Assembly: GCF_018129085.1 (NCBI RefSeq)
Contig: NZ_JAAGBB010000040.1
Location: forward strand, 1-57,122
Direction: 5' to 3'
Origin: Plastoroseomonas hellenica
GTDB taxonomy: Bacteria > Pseudomonadota > Alphaproteobacteria > Acetobacterales > Acetobacteraceae
DNA: 57,122 bases
Made by a program: the position numbers and the translations under genes. Shown one piece after another: positions 41,590-49,758 of this stretch (position 1 is its first letter; each line of letters starts with the position of its first letter). The notes under the pieces were generated by a model. That model was not told where the DNA came from. It worked only from the letters and a program-made list of their open reading frames with translations, and did not search any database.

Positions 41590-44500
41590 CGCGGATGCCG
41601 ATGCTGCCCTGGACCGCGGTCTGGCGGCTGTCGCCGGCCACCGACCAGCGATAATCGGCATGGGCGTAGAAGCTCGCCGCCTCCGTCACCCGCGCGGTGA
41701 CGCCGGCGCCGACTTCCAGCGCCGTCTCCCCGAACCGGTTCTCGATCGGCGCGCCGCTGCCGAAGCTGACCCGATCATTGCCCGAGAAAGCGTGCCAGAG
41801 GTTCAGCTTGGCATAGGGCTGCCACAGCGTCCGCGCATCGCGCCCCGTGTATTGGAGGCGCGCCCCGATGCGCCCGGTCACCGCGTCGCCTTCGTCCCAG
41901 TCGACCGTCGAGAACTGATCGCGCGCGCGGTCCACCGAGACGCCCTGCCAGACGAGCTGCGCCGACGGCTCGATCTGCCAGCGCGGCGCGAGGCGGATCG
42001 GGTAGCCCGCTTCCAGTGACGCCGTGTAGCCGACGCCATTGGTGCTGAGCCCGGCTCCGAAATCCGACCGCGCCGTCACGTCGAACCAGTTCGCCTGGAA
42101 CACCGCATCGACATACCAGCCGCTCGGCCCGAAATGCGTCCAATAGGCACCGACCGCGGGGCCGCTCATCAGCAGCCGTCCCACCCGGAGGTTCCGCTGT
42201 CCCAGCGCGAAGCCGGAGACGTTGGGTGCGTTGAAATCGGTATAGGCGACATAGACGCCGAGGATGTCGCGGTGGCCGCCCGCGTAGGGCTGGGTCTGCA
42301 GGATGTCGAAGCCGGCCTGCAAGCCGATCAGGTTGCCGGTGGCCCGCGCATCGACGGTGCCGTCCCAGCGGCTGCGGCTGCGTTCGCCGATCACCCGCGC
42401 CCAGGCGCCGCTGGCATAGGGGCTGGTGGCCTTGGCGACGATGGCACCATCCCCGATCCCCTCCTCCTCGCCGCGGCGGTCGCGCAGCGTCGCGAGCGTC
42501 GCGAGCCCCATCTGCCGCGCCACCGCGGCGACCGGCGCGTAGAGCGACACCTCCGGCCGATAGAGCGGGATCGCCGGGCCGGGCTGGTCCGGCGTGCCGG
42601 GCTCCTCCGGGATCAGGAAGGAACGGAGATACCAATCCTCGGCACTCGTGCTGCCGCCGCGGAAGAGCTGGTATTCGAAGGCCCCGGCGGTGACGCGGGT
42701 GTTCAGCCGGAAGGCGCCGGCATCGGTGGTGCCGCCATTGGTGGTCTCGACGACCCGGATCCCCTGCACGGTCGGCGCGCCGGCGCCGCCCACATTGGTG
42801 ATGCGAAGCGCGGTGTCGCCCGAGGCGCGCCCGCCGCTGATCACCAGCCGGTCGGAGGCGCTGCCGTCGCCGGCGAGCATCGTGTTCAGCGCGATGGTGC
42901 CGCCCTGGCCGACATAGTTGCCGGCGATGGTCAGCGTGTTCCCCGCCATGCCGCCGCTGGCGATCGCGATCAGCCCGGCATTGGTGACGGTGACCAGGCT
43001 CGCCGCATCGAAGGCGCGGATGGTGCGGTTGCCGGGGGCCGCCAAGGTGCTGGTGGCGTCGATGGTGACGGGGCCGGTCAGCGTCGCGCTGTCGCCCATG
43101 ACGATGTCGCCATTGAGGGTGGCATGGCTGCCCTGGGTGATCCCCAGGCTCTCCCAGCCCGCGAAGCTGCCGATGAAACGCGCGCCGGCCAGGGTGATCC
43201 GATCCGTGCCAAGGCCACCATCGGCCAGGCCCTGGGTCACGCTGCCGCCGGCGAGCGTCACCTGATCATTGCCGCCGCCCGCGGCGATGCTGCCGAGGAT
43301 GCTGCCACTGCTGGTCAGCGCCAGGGCGCCGGCGCCGTCCTGGATCGCGACGCCGGACGCCGCCTGCACGGTCGCGCCGGCCGCGATGTCGATGGTGCCG
43401 CTGGCGCCGCCGCCGATCGAGATGCCGGCGCCGGTGCCGAGCGTCGCGTCGAAGCTGCTGCCGCCGGTGATGGTCCCGCCGGTGACGGCGATGCTGTAAC
43501 CGCCCGCCGCGGTCCTGATGTGGATGCCGGAGGCGGCGGCGCCCGAGGCCGTGATGCTGCCGCTGCTGGTGATGGTCGCGGCGCCGCTCGCCTCGACCAG
43601 GATGCCATGCGCGCCGACGCCTGAGGTCGCGATGCTGCCGCTGTTGACGATCGTGGCGCTGCCGATGGCGCCGCTCTCGACAGAGGCCACCAGCCCATGC
43701 GCCTCCGCGCCAGCGGTTGCGACGCTGCCGGCATTGACCACCAGCGCATTGCCAGTGCCCAGGAAGACCCGCGCGAAGGCGCCGCGGCCCTCTTCGCCCT
43801 GCGTCGTGATGGTGCCGGCGTTGCGCACCTCCGCATCGCCGCCGGACGGGCTGTCCGCGAAGGCGGCGATGCCGCCGAGACCGGTCGTCGCGATGCTGCC
43901 GCCGCCGAGCAGGGTGACGCTCGCCAGGCCCGACGACGCGCCGTTCAGGCTGGCATAGGCGCCGTAGGCGCCGGCGGCCGCGCCCGCGTTCCCGGTCAGG
44001 ATGCTGCCGGAGACCGTGATGGACGCCGTTGCCGAGGCGGCCGCCAGGCTGGCGGCGAAGGCGCCGATGCCGCTGGCGCCTGATGTCACGATGCTGCCGC
44101 TGCTGAGGATGGTCACGGCGCCATTGGCCACCGCCAGGATGCCGGGCGCGCCGGAGCCGGCGGTCGTGATGCTGCCGGTGTTGCGGATCTCGGCACTGCT
44201 CGCCAGGACGGAGGCGTAGAGACCGGCGGCACCGAGGCCCGTGGTCGCGACGCCGCCGGCATTGACCACCAGCGCGCTGCCGGTCCCGGCATCGACCAGG
44301 GCATAGGCGCCATGGGCACCGAAGCCCTGGGTCGCGATGGTGCTGGCCGCATCGATCGAGACGGTCGCCAGCCCGGCGCCATGGAGGGTGGCGTAGCCGC
44401 CATAGCTGTTCTGACCGGTGGTGGCGATGCCGGCGCCGATGAGCGTCACCGTAGCCCCGGTCGTGCCGGAGGCGACGGCGCCGACGGCGCCGAGGCCCTG

Positions 44501-45118
44501 GGTCGTGATGCTGCCGGTGACGGTGACCGTCGCCGCGCCGCCGGCGCTCTCGGCGAAGGCGCCTTGGGAACCGGTGCCAGTGGTCCTGATGCTGCCTCCG
44601 GTGAGCGTCACCGTGGCCGAGCCGCCGCCGTCGGTGGTGGCATAGGCGCCGTAGCTGAAGGAGGAGGTGATCGTGGTGCCACTCGCCACGGTGATCCCGA
44701 CATCGGCGCCGGCGCTGCCGCTGATGAAGAGGGCGCTCTGGTAGCCCGCGACATTGATGTCGACCGTGCCGGTCGTGATGATCTGGCTGGGACCGGCGGC
44801 ACTGCCCGTGACCAGGGTGATGGCGCCGGTCGGCGGCCCGATCGGTGTAAGGGCTTCGATGATGAGGGGACCTTGCGTCGTCCCGTCCAGGACCAGGGTC
44901 ATGGGAACGGCGGAATTGTACGTTATTTCGCCGCCGGGTTGGGGAGGGCTGCCGGCGCTGCAGGTGGCCGTGCCGGCGACCGGCACCGGGTCGCAATCGA
45001 CCGCCAAGGCCGGCCGGCTGACGGCCGCCAGCACCGCCACCGCGGCGGCGGAGGCCAGCAGCCAGGGCCGCGCGGCCCGCCACGGCCCCGGGCGCATCCC
45101 TGCAATTCCCTCGACCAT
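41579..45118 (-). CDS. Autotransporter 1 (alanine/glycine-rich passenger)
   Basis: A 1179-residue type V secreted protein. The signal peptide (ARPWLLASAAAVAVLAAVSR) ends near PALA. The passenger to about residue 800 is a long beta-helix-like region built from short repeats of the form GSITTxG, IATTG and VNAG. A junction near residue 800-880 (AGNYVGQGGTIALNTMLAGD) leads to a beta-barrel (about 895-1179) ending RVTW, the outer-membrane signal. The barrel closely matches autotransporters 2 and 3, but the passenger does not and lacks their LTGANTYTGGTT repeats. The role is probably surface adhesion. The ATG at 45118 is chosen because the signal peptide begins there. Confidence 0.9.
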   Translation of the reverse strand: MVEGIAGMRPGPWRAARPWLLASAAAVAVLAAVSRPALAVDCDPVPVAGTATCSAGSPPQPGGEITYNSAVPMTLVLDGTTQGPLIIEALTPIGPPTGAITLVTGSAAGPSQIITTGTVDINVAGYQSALFISGSAGADVGITVASGTTITSSFSYGAYATTDGGGSATVTLTGGSIRTTGTGSQGAFAESAGGAATVTVTGSITTQGLGAVGAVASGTTGATVTLIGAGIATTGQNSYGGYATLHGAGLATVSIDAASTIATQGFGAHGAYALVDAGTGSALVVNAGGVATTGLGAAGLYASVLASSAEIRNTGSITTAGSGAPGILAVANGAVTILSSGSIVTSGASGIGAFAASLAAASATASITVSGSILTGNAGAAAGAYGAYASLNGASSGLASVTLLGGGSIATTGLGGIAAFADSPSGGDAEVRNAGTITTQGEEGRGAFARVFLGTGNALVVNAGSVATAGAEAHGLVASVESGAIGSATIVNSGSIATSGVGAHGILVEASGAATITSSGSITASGAAASGIHIRTAAGGYSIAVTGGTITGGSSFDATLGTGAGISIGGGASGTIDIAAGATVQAASGVAIQDGAGALALTSSGSILGSIAAGGGNDQVTLAGGSVTQGLADGGLGTDRITLAGARFIGSFAGWESLGITQGSHATLNGDIVMGDSATLTGPVTIDATSTLAAPGNRTIRAFDAASLVTVTNAGLIAIASGGMAGNTLTIAGNYVGQGGTIALNTMLAGDGSASDRLVISGGRASGDTALRITNVGGAGAPTVQGIRVVETTNGGTTDAGAFRLNTRVTAGAFEYQLFRGGSTSAEDWYLRSFLIPEEPGTPDQPGPAIPLYRPEVSLYAPVAAVARQMGLATLATLRDRRGEEEGIGDGAIVAKATSPYASGAWARVIGERSRSRWDGTVDARATGNLIGLQAGFDILQTQPYAGGHRDILGVYVAYTDFNAPNVSGFALGQRNLRVGRLLMSGPAVGAYWTHFGPSGWYVDAVFQANWFDVTARSDFGAGLSTNGVGYTASLEAGYPIRLAPRWQIEPSAQLVWQGVSVDRARDQFSTVDWDEGDAVTGRIGARLQYTGRDARTLWQPYAKLNLWHAFSGNDRVSFGSGAPIENRFGETALEVGAGVTARVTEAASFYAHADYRWSVAGDSRQTAVQGSIGIRVTW

Positions 45119-45190
45119 GGACCGCCCCGATTCCTGACAACAACACCCGATGGGGGCCAGTCCAATGTTATAAACTCGGAATGACAATGC

Positions 45191-45213
45191 ACGTGTTTCC
45201 GAGGAAAACACGT
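45191..45213. promoter_or_regulatory. Palindrome upstream of autotransporter 1
   Basis: ACGTGTTT and AAACACGT flank seven bases, 73 bases upstream of the autotransporter 1 start. The site is AT-rich relative to its surroundings and could be an operator. No clear -35/-10 pair is claimed. Confidence 0.4.
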
Positions 45214-45271
45214 TTGTGCCGGCCTGTTGCCCGCTCGTCACAGTTGTGGCGCGGCGTGCCGATACTCTTCG

Positions 45272-45340
45272 CCAGCCGCCCGGCCCGCCATGCGCCCAAT
45301 AGGCGCCGAGCGCCGGGCCCTCCGGCGAAAGCCGGCCGAT
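45272..45340 (-). pseudogene. Relic of an autotransporter barrel
   Basis: On the minus strand this reads IGRLSPEGPALGAYWAHGGP then GGW, matching VGRLLMSGPAVGAYWTHFGP then SGW in the barrels of the three autotransporters. The DNA match to the barrel around 50940-50970 is also clear. It sits in the 350-base gap upstream of autotransporter 1 (45119-45468); the rest of that gap shows only the palindrome at 45191. Confidence 0.6.
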
Positions 45341-45468
45341 CCCCGGGGAGGCCGAGGGCATCCGGCGCAACTTCGCCTTCCGGGCGGGGCGCTTCGTCGA
45401 TGCGCTCGGCATGGTGCGGATCCGGCGCTGCGCCGGGAGCGGTCAGCGGGTGCGCATCCCGCCCCGGC

Positions 45469-45768
45469 TCACTCGGCCCAGTGGAGCAGGACGCCGTCCA
45501 GCCAGGTGCCATAAGCCGAAGCGATGCAATCCATGGCGTGGCGATCCGCGCCCTCATGATCGGGCCACGGCAAGGCCACGGCATCGAGCGCACCTCCCCA
45601 GGTCCCGCGCAGGAGGAACTCCTCGGCGGCCCAGGCGGAGACCAGGCGGAGGGCAAGGACCATGCCGAGGACCAGCAACACGACGATCCAGACGAGGTCG
45701 ATCGCATCCTCGCCCCCCTCATGGTCCGCCGCCGCCCGCGGCGCCGCATGGCTGCAGTCCCGGGTCAT
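45469..45768 (-). CDS. Small membrane protein downstream of mlaA
   Basis: A 99-residue protein. A soluble, acidic start (about 25 residues) is followed by one hydrophobic segment, DLVWIVVLLVLGMVLALRLV (residues about 24-43), and a polar C-terminal part with several Trp and His residues (FLLRGTWGGALDAVALPWPD). No family is recognised. Its ATG overlaps the TGA of the MlaA-family gene (ATGA), so it is translationally coupled and may work with it in the envelope. The alternative long reading frames here are shadows. Confidence 0.65.
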   Translation of the reverse strand: MTRDCSHAAPRAAADHEGGEDAIDLVWIVVLLVLGMVLALRLVSAWAAEEFLLRGTWGGALDAVALPWPDHEGADRHAMDCIASAYGTWLDGVLLHWAE

Positions 45769-46556
45769 CGGTGGCTCTCCTCCGCAAGGCTCTCCGGCGC
45801 GGCCGGTGCGCCGGCCCGCGCCGGAACGCCGGCCCTGCCTTCCGCGACGAGCGCTGCCCGGCGTTGCGCGGCGAGGCTGCGGAGCGCGGCGTAGTAATCG
45901 AGGGAGCTGCGTTCCAGGTCGTTGGTGATGGGCAGCGCATCCGCGCGCTGGCCGACCATGCCCATGGTGGTGCCGACGGCCTGGACGGTCTGGAACGTCT
46001 CGCCCGAGACGAAGCCGAGGGGGTTGGCGACCATGCCCACGACCCTGCCCGCAGTGTCGCGCAGGTTGGAGGCGCCGAACAGCGGGAGCTGCACGCTGGC
46101 CCCGGGGCCAGCGCCCCAGACGCCGAAGGTCTGGCCGAAATCGGACTGGTGGCCGGGCAGGTCCCAATCCGTGGCGACGTCGAACAGGCCGAGGCCGCCC
46201 AGGGTGCTGTTCACCGCGAAGCGCTGCGCGGTGATCCAGGCGCGTTCGAAATTCCCCTGCAGGGCATCGTTGATGAGGGTGCCCGGCCCCTGAAGGTTGC
46301 GCGCGAAATTCCGCACGCTGCTGCGGACGCGCTGCGGCACATGGTCCGTATAGACCTGGGCGACGGGCCGGATCGCATTGCGGTCGACCCACTGGTTGCC
46401 GGCGAAGATCGCGCGGTTCGTCGGCTCTGCCGGATCATTCGCCTCCGCATGGGCAGCGCGGGCCGCCGGGTCGGCGGGGACCTGCGCGCAGGCGCCCAGC
46501 AGCCCGCAGGCCAGGACGATGCCCGCCAGTCGATACCGCGATGGAGCTGTTATCAT
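45765..46556 (-). CDS. mlaA: MlaA (VacJ)-family outer-membrane lipoprotein
   Basis: A 263-residue lipoprotein. The lipobox LLGAC places the acylated Cys at C23. The MlaA core is clear: DPAEPTNRAIFAGNQWVDRN (about 41-60), VRSSVRNFARNLQGPGTLIN, VNSTLGGLGLFDVATDWDL, and GQTFGVWGAGPGASVQLPLF. MlaA takes misplaced phospholipids from the outer leaflet of the outer membrane and passes them inward; the MlaBCDEF partners are not in the window. The ATG at 46556 is chosen because it gives a normal signal sequence. A TetR gene is divergent, with matched palindromes between them. Confidence 0.92.
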   Translation of the reverse strand: MITAPSRYRLAGIVLACGLLGACAQVPADPAARAAHAEANDPAEPTNRAIFAGNQWVDRNAIRPVAQVYTDHVPQRVRSSVRNFARNLQGPGTLINDALQGNFERAWITAQRFAVNSTLGGLGLFDVATDWDLPGHQSDFGQTFGVWGAGPGASVQLPLFGASNLRDTAGRVVGMVANPLGFVSGETFQTVQAVGTTMGMVGQRADALPITNDLERSSLDYYAALRSLAAQRRAALVAEGRAGVPARAGAPAAPESLAEESHR

Positions 46557-46570
46557 CGGCTGGCCCTGCC

Positions 46571-46639
46571 CATAAGATGCATGACCGCTTCTTAATTGGC
46601 TGGACATGCCCGAGTCAAGATACATCGATGCATCTTATG
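46571..46639. promoter_or_regulatory. Operator-like repeats between mlaA and tetR
   Basis: CATAAGATGCAT (46571) and ATGCATCTTATG (46628) are a 12-base inverted pair 45 bases apart. Within it, AAGATACATCGATGCATCTT (46617-46636) is itself a near-palindrome with one mismatch. The spacing between divergent starts fits TetR sites acting on both genes. Confidence 0.6.
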
Positions 46640-46653
46640 GAGCTGTTGGTCGC

Positions 46654-47238
46654 ATGAAGAGTCGCCGCCGTGGCGCGTCCCTGGAGGAGGCCATCCTGGA
46701 AGCCGCCTGGGCCGAGCTGGTCGAGCATGGCTATGCGGGGCTGACGATGGAGGGCGTGGCCGCCCGGGCTGCCACCAGCCGGCCGGTGGTCTCCCGCCGT
46801 TGGGAGGGGAAGGCGGCGCTCGCGATCGCCGCGATCCGCCTGCAGCGGGAGAAGCATCCGCTCGACGTGGCCGATCGCGGCGACCTGCGCGCCGAGCTGC
46901 TGGAATTCCTGGAGCGTGCCTCCGCGCTGGCCATGGCGACCGCCGCGATCTTCACGCTCTTCACCAGCGAGTATTTCCGGGAGACCGCGTCGACGCCGCA
47001 GGACCTGCGGGCGTTGCTGACCGCCGGCAACAGGGGGACGCTCGCCGCGATCCTGGACCGTGCCGTGCAGCGTGGCGAGATCGCGCCGGCGAAGCTGGCG
47101 CCGCCGGTCGGCACGCTGCTGGGCGACCTGTTCCGGCACCATGCCATCATGACCTTCTCGGCGCCGCCGCCGGAGCTGCGGGCCGCCTGGGTCGACGACA
47201 TCTTCCTGCCGCTGGTCCGCCGGCTCCCTGTCCTTTGA
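46654..47238 (+). CDS. TetR-family regulator
   Basis: A 194-residue TetR protein. The helix-turn-helix spans about residues 10-55 (ILEAAWAELVEHGYAGLTME then GVAARAATSRPVVSRRW); W50 stands where most members have Phe or Tyr. The remaining helices form the ligand domain. It is divergent from mlaA with palindromes between them and probably represses both. The frame is open to an ATG at 46606, but this lies before the operator; 46654 leaves the palindrome upstream and has GGAG before it. The ligand is unknown. Confidence 0.88.
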   Translation: MKSRRRGASLEEAILEAAWAELVEHGYAGLTMEGVAARAATSRPVVSRRWEGKAALAIAAIRLQREKHPLDVADRGDLRAELLEFLERASALAMATAAIFTLFTSEYFRETASTPQDLRALLTAGNRGTLAAILDRAVQRGEIAPAKLAPPVGTLLGDLFRHHAIMTFSAPPPELRAAWVDDIFLPLVRRLPVL

Positions 47239-47305
47239 CCTAAACTTCCGCCCCGTTTCCTGCCTTTGAGGTTCTCACCTGCTCGCCTTGAGCGGAGGGG
47301 GAGCC

Positions 47306-47683
47306 TTGGAAAAAAAAGCTGCAGTCCTTGTCGTGGAGGATGAGTGGCCGATCGCGGAGATGATCGCGCACATCCTGCGCCGCCTCGGTTACGAGGTGCT
47401 GGGGGAGGCTCCCACCGTCCGCGTCGCGATGGATATGATCGACGGCGGCCCTGACCTGGCACTCCTCGACATCCAGCTTGGCCGGGAAACCAGCTACCCC
47501 GTGGCCGACGAACTGGCGCGGCGCGGCATCCCCTTCGCCTTCGTGACCTCCTACAGCCGGCAGGACCTGCCGGACCGGTTTGCGCGCTGCCTGCTCCTTT
47601 CGAAGCCGTTCGGTGAGCGCGCCTTGCAGGGCCTCTTGAATGAGCTGCAGCAGGCGCGGCTCACAGGCTCGGCGGGTGCCTGA
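47306..47683 (+). CDS. Single-domain response regulator (receiver only)
   Basis: A 125-residue CheY-like receiver. Acidic residues E11 and D12 (VVEDEWP), phospho-acceptor D55 (LALLDIQLG), T81 and K100 (LLLSKPFGERAL) are all present. There is no output domain, so it acts by protein contact, perhaps in a phosphorelay. The start is TTG at 47306, decided by GGAGGGGG five bases upstream; an in-frame TTG at 47288 has no such site. An eight-A run follows the start. It converges on the second receiver across a copy of the intergenic repeat. Confidence 0.85.
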   Translation: MEKKAAVLVVEDEWPIAEMIAHILRRLGYEVLGEAPTVRVAMDMIDGGPDLALLDIQLGRETSYPVADELARRGIPFAFVTSYSRQDLPDRFARCLLLSKPFGERALQGLLNELQQARLTGSAGA

Positions 47684-47685
47684 GC

Positions 47686-47743
47686 GTTTGGTCGCGTGAT
47701 TCAGACTTTTCGGCGAGGCCGCCTCAAGTCATCACGCTCCTAG
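47686..47743 (-). repeat. Intergenic repeat, copy 3 (full length)
   Basis: On the minus strand it starts CTAGGAGCGTGATGACTTGA and ends CGCGACCAAAC. It fills the whole gap between the two convergent receiver genes, and its TAG is the stop of the second one. The tip reads GGCG-GCCT-CGCC, a loop different from copy 2 with the stem kept. Confidence 0.8.
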
Positions 47744-48117
47744 ACCTCCTGGGCCGCGAGCGCGCCGCGCAGGCAGGCGATCAGCGCGTCGTCATCGACG
47801 GGCTTGCCGAGGAAGCCGATCGCGCCGCCTTCGAGCGCCCGCGCGCGCGTCCGGGCATCGACATAGGAGGTCATGAACAGGATCGGCAGGCGATGGCCGC
47901 GGTCGCGGAGCAGCGCCTGCAGCGCGATGCCGTCGAGGCCGGGCATGCGGACATCGAGGATCAGGCAGGCCAGCGCGGCGGGCTCGGCCGCCGCCAGGAA
48001 ATGCTCGGCCGAGGCGAAGGCCACGGCGCGGCAGCCGAGCGACTGCACCAGGCCCTGCAGGGCCTCCCGCATGCTGCTGTCATCATCGACGATGCCGATC
48101 ACGGGTGCATCGGGCAC
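47740..48117 (-). CDS. Single-domain response regulator, FixJ-type receiver
   Basis: A 125-residue receiver resembling the N-domain of FixJ-type regulators: IGIVDDDSSMREALQGLV with D11-D13, the phospho-acceptor D55 (LILDVRMPGLDG), T83 and K105 (GFLGKPVDDDAL). No helix-turn-helix follows; the frame ends at a TAG supplied by the intergenic repeat. It may be a natural single-domain receiver or a FixJ relative that lost its output domain when the repeat arrived. Confidence 0.88.
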   Translation of the reverse strand: MPDAPVIGIVDDDSSMREALQGLVQSLGCRAVAFASAEHFLAAAEPAALACLILDVRMPGLDGIALQALLRDRGHRLPILFMTSYVDARTRARALEGGAIGFLGKPVDDDALIACLRGALAAQEV

Positions 48118-48234
48118 TGCGCGTCACCTTGCGGGCGTTGGGGGCCGGACGATGGCCCGGAGCCCTTATCTGCGCCGCCCGGCGCCGGATGAACACCATA
48201 CGAAGGTTTAGGGCGAAGGTTTAGGCCGGGCGGA

Positions 48235-48375
48235 TCAGGCGCGTTTGGCGCGCGCGGCCAAGGCCAGCTTGCTCGCGGCATAGATCGCTGCCCAGAGCAG
48301 CAGGCTCACCGCGAGGGCGCCGGCGTAAGCCGCGCCAGCCACGGGGATGGCGGGCTTCCGCGCAGCGCTCCGCAT
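48235..48375 (-). CDS. 46-residue membrane protein
   Basis: A short frame: basic start (MRSAARKP), one hydrophobic segment AYAGALAVSLLLWAAIYAAS, then a basic tail (ARAKRA). It begins one base after the stop of the 27-residue frame upstream, suggesting a two-gene unit. The role is unknown. Confidence 0.5.
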   Translation of the reverse strand: MRSAARKPAIPVAGAAYAGALAVSLLLWAAIYAASKLALAARAKRA

Positions 48376-48376
48376 G

Positions 48377-48460
48377 TCAGTTCAAGGCGCCGAAGAGCCA
48401 GAGCAGCAGGATGATCGGCAGCGGAATGCCGATCAGCCAGAGCAGACCACCACGCAGCAT
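48377..48460 (-). CDS. 27-residue hydrophobic peptide
   Basis: MLRGGLLWLIGIPLPIILLL then WLFGALN: a single membrane helix typical of tiny membrane proteins found in many proteobacteria. GGAG, four bases before the ATG, makes a good ribosome binding site. The partner frame follows after one base. Confidence 0.55.
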   Translation of the reverse strand: MLRGGLLWLIGIPLPIILLLWLFGALN

Positions 48461-48565
48461 TGCTCCATTCCTCCATCGCGTGGCCCGATACAGGCCACAT
48501 CGCCAAGGCAACGTCGCACTCGCCGCAGAGGTTGCCCGCACCAGGCGGGCCGGTCACCTTGCCCG

Positions 48566-49063
48566 TCAGGAGGCCGTTGCGCCGGCCGCTTTGCCATGCC
48601 GGCGCAGATAGATGATCTGGGCCGTCACACCGAGGACGAGCGCCACGAGAAGGATGGCCTGGGATCCCAGGAGAAGCGGCGACTTGGGGTCCGTGACGAA
48701 GGGATGCCCGTCCGGCACGCGGCGCAGCACCTCGCTGACGGTCGGAACCATCAGCAGGAAGGCCGTCAGGCTCAGGCAGATCGTCTCGATGTATCGGGCG
48801 GCGCGCCCCAGCGAGGGGAGGCGCCCGATGCCGTAGCCGACGAGCAGCAGCAGGAGCGTGACGGCGCCGATCACATTGCTGACCGGCTGATGCGCGACGA
48901 GGAACACCGTCAGGGCGCCGATCAGCATGAAAGCGAAATAGGCCATGCCCGGGACCGACCGCGGCACGATCCGCCCATGGCGCGCGAACATGTAGAAGGC
49001 CAGGGGAATGGCCGGGAGGCTGCCGAGCGTGTGGAGCCAGCCGAGCGGTGAGATTCCAAACAT
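48566..49063 (-). CDS. Membrane protein controlled by adjacent TetR, unknown
   Basis: A 165-residue protein with about five hydrophobic segments, beginning GWLHTLGSLPAIPLAFYMFA and ending LLLGSQAILLVALVLGVTAQ plus a basic tail. His and Arg residues lie near helix ends (HTLG, RHGR, AHQPVSN), a pattern seen in some small heme- or quinone-linked membrane proteins, but no family is assigned. It lies downstream of a TetR gene on the same strand, with an operator-like repeat before it. Confidence 0.7.
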   Translation of the reverse strand: MFGISPLGWLHTLGSLPAIPLAFYMFARHGRIVPRSVPGMAYFAFMLIGALTVFLVAHQPVSNVIGAVTLLLLLVGYGIGRLPSLGRAARYIETICLSLTAFLLMVPTVSEVLRRVPDGHPFVTDPKSPLLLGSQAILLVALVLGVTAQIIYLRRHGKAAGATAS

Positions 49064-49116
49064 CCGAATGTCCTTTGCATGGCGCGCGGCCAGACTGTCG
49101 CAGCGCGGTTGAGGCT

Positions 49117-49134
49117 ACCTATTGGTCGGTAGGT
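49117..49134. promoter_or_regulatory. Operator-like repeat before the membrane-protein gene
   Basis: ACCTA-TTGGTCGG-TAGGT, sharing the TACC/GGTA half-sites with the element at 49759-49776 upstream of the tetR gene. It lies 54 bases before the start of the membrane-protein gene. Confidence 0.5.
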
Positions 49135-49147
49135 TTCTGGATGAGGG

Positions 49148-49750
49148 TCAGGCCGTTTCGCCGGGGCCGCCGGCAGGGATCAGCCGCTCGAGCATCGGCC
49201 GGATGATGGCGCCGAAGATCCTGGGGTCGCCGTAGGCGCGGGCGGACAGCATGCCGCCATGGACGGACGCCATGAAGACCTCGGCTTCCGCCTTGGCCTC
49301 TCCCGTCAACCGGAAGGTGCCTTGCCGGGCCCCGCGCTCCAGAACCGAAGCCAGCCAGGCCGACAAGGCACGGAAATGCGCCCGGACCTCCAGCGCGATC
49401 GGCTCGGGGAGAACCGGGATCTGGCTCGCAAGCAGGGCGCAGACGCAGAACGGCGCCGTCGCATCCGCGATGCATGCCTCCCAGTAGCCTGCATAGGCGC
49501 GGAGTTGCCCGAGTGGGTCAGTGACCTCCCGCTCCAGCGCCGCGATCCCTTCGGCAGCCTCGTCGCGGTAGCGGGACACCAGGGTGCGGACCAGATCCGA
49601 TTTCGTTGGGAAGTGGTGGTGGATGCTGGCTTTGCGGATGCCGATCACCTCGGCGATGTCGGCATAGCTGAAACCGTTGTAGCCGCCCGCGATGATCAGC
49701 GAGCGCGCGCAGCGGAGGATGTCGTCCGCAGTGCTGGAGAGGTTGGTCAT
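49148..49750 (-). CDS. TetR-family regulator
   Basis: A 200-residue TetR/AcrR protein. The DNA-binding part is SLIIAGGYNGFSYADIAEVI, then GIRKASIHHHFPTKSDLV (about residues 17-55). The ligand domain includes an FCVCALLASQIPVLP segment with two cysteines, C102 and C104 or nearby, that could sense oxidants or electrophiles. Similar repeats before this gene and before the downstream membrane-protein gene suggest it represses both. The ligand is unknown. Confidence 0.9.
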   Translation of the reverse strand: MTNLSSTADDILRCARSLIIAGGYNGFSYADIAEVIGIRKASIHHHFPTKSDLVRTLVSRYRDEAAEGIAALEREVTDPLGQLRAYAGYWEACIADATAPFCVCALLASQIPVLPEPIALEVRAHFRALSAWLASVLERGARQGTFRLTGEAKAEAEVFMASVHGGMLSARAYGDPRIFGAIIRPMLERLIPAGGPGETA

Positions 49751-49758
49751 GCCCTTTC

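Noticed and set aside
43266-45146. A second long minus-strand frame (626 codons) inside autotransporter 1
   Set aside because: It is a shifted reading of the repetitive passenger, rich in Arg and His, with no signal peptide.
47310-47317. A run of eight A bases as a programmed frameshift site
   Set aside because: It lies just after the TTG start of the receiver gene, and the reading frame is already open and complete without a shift.
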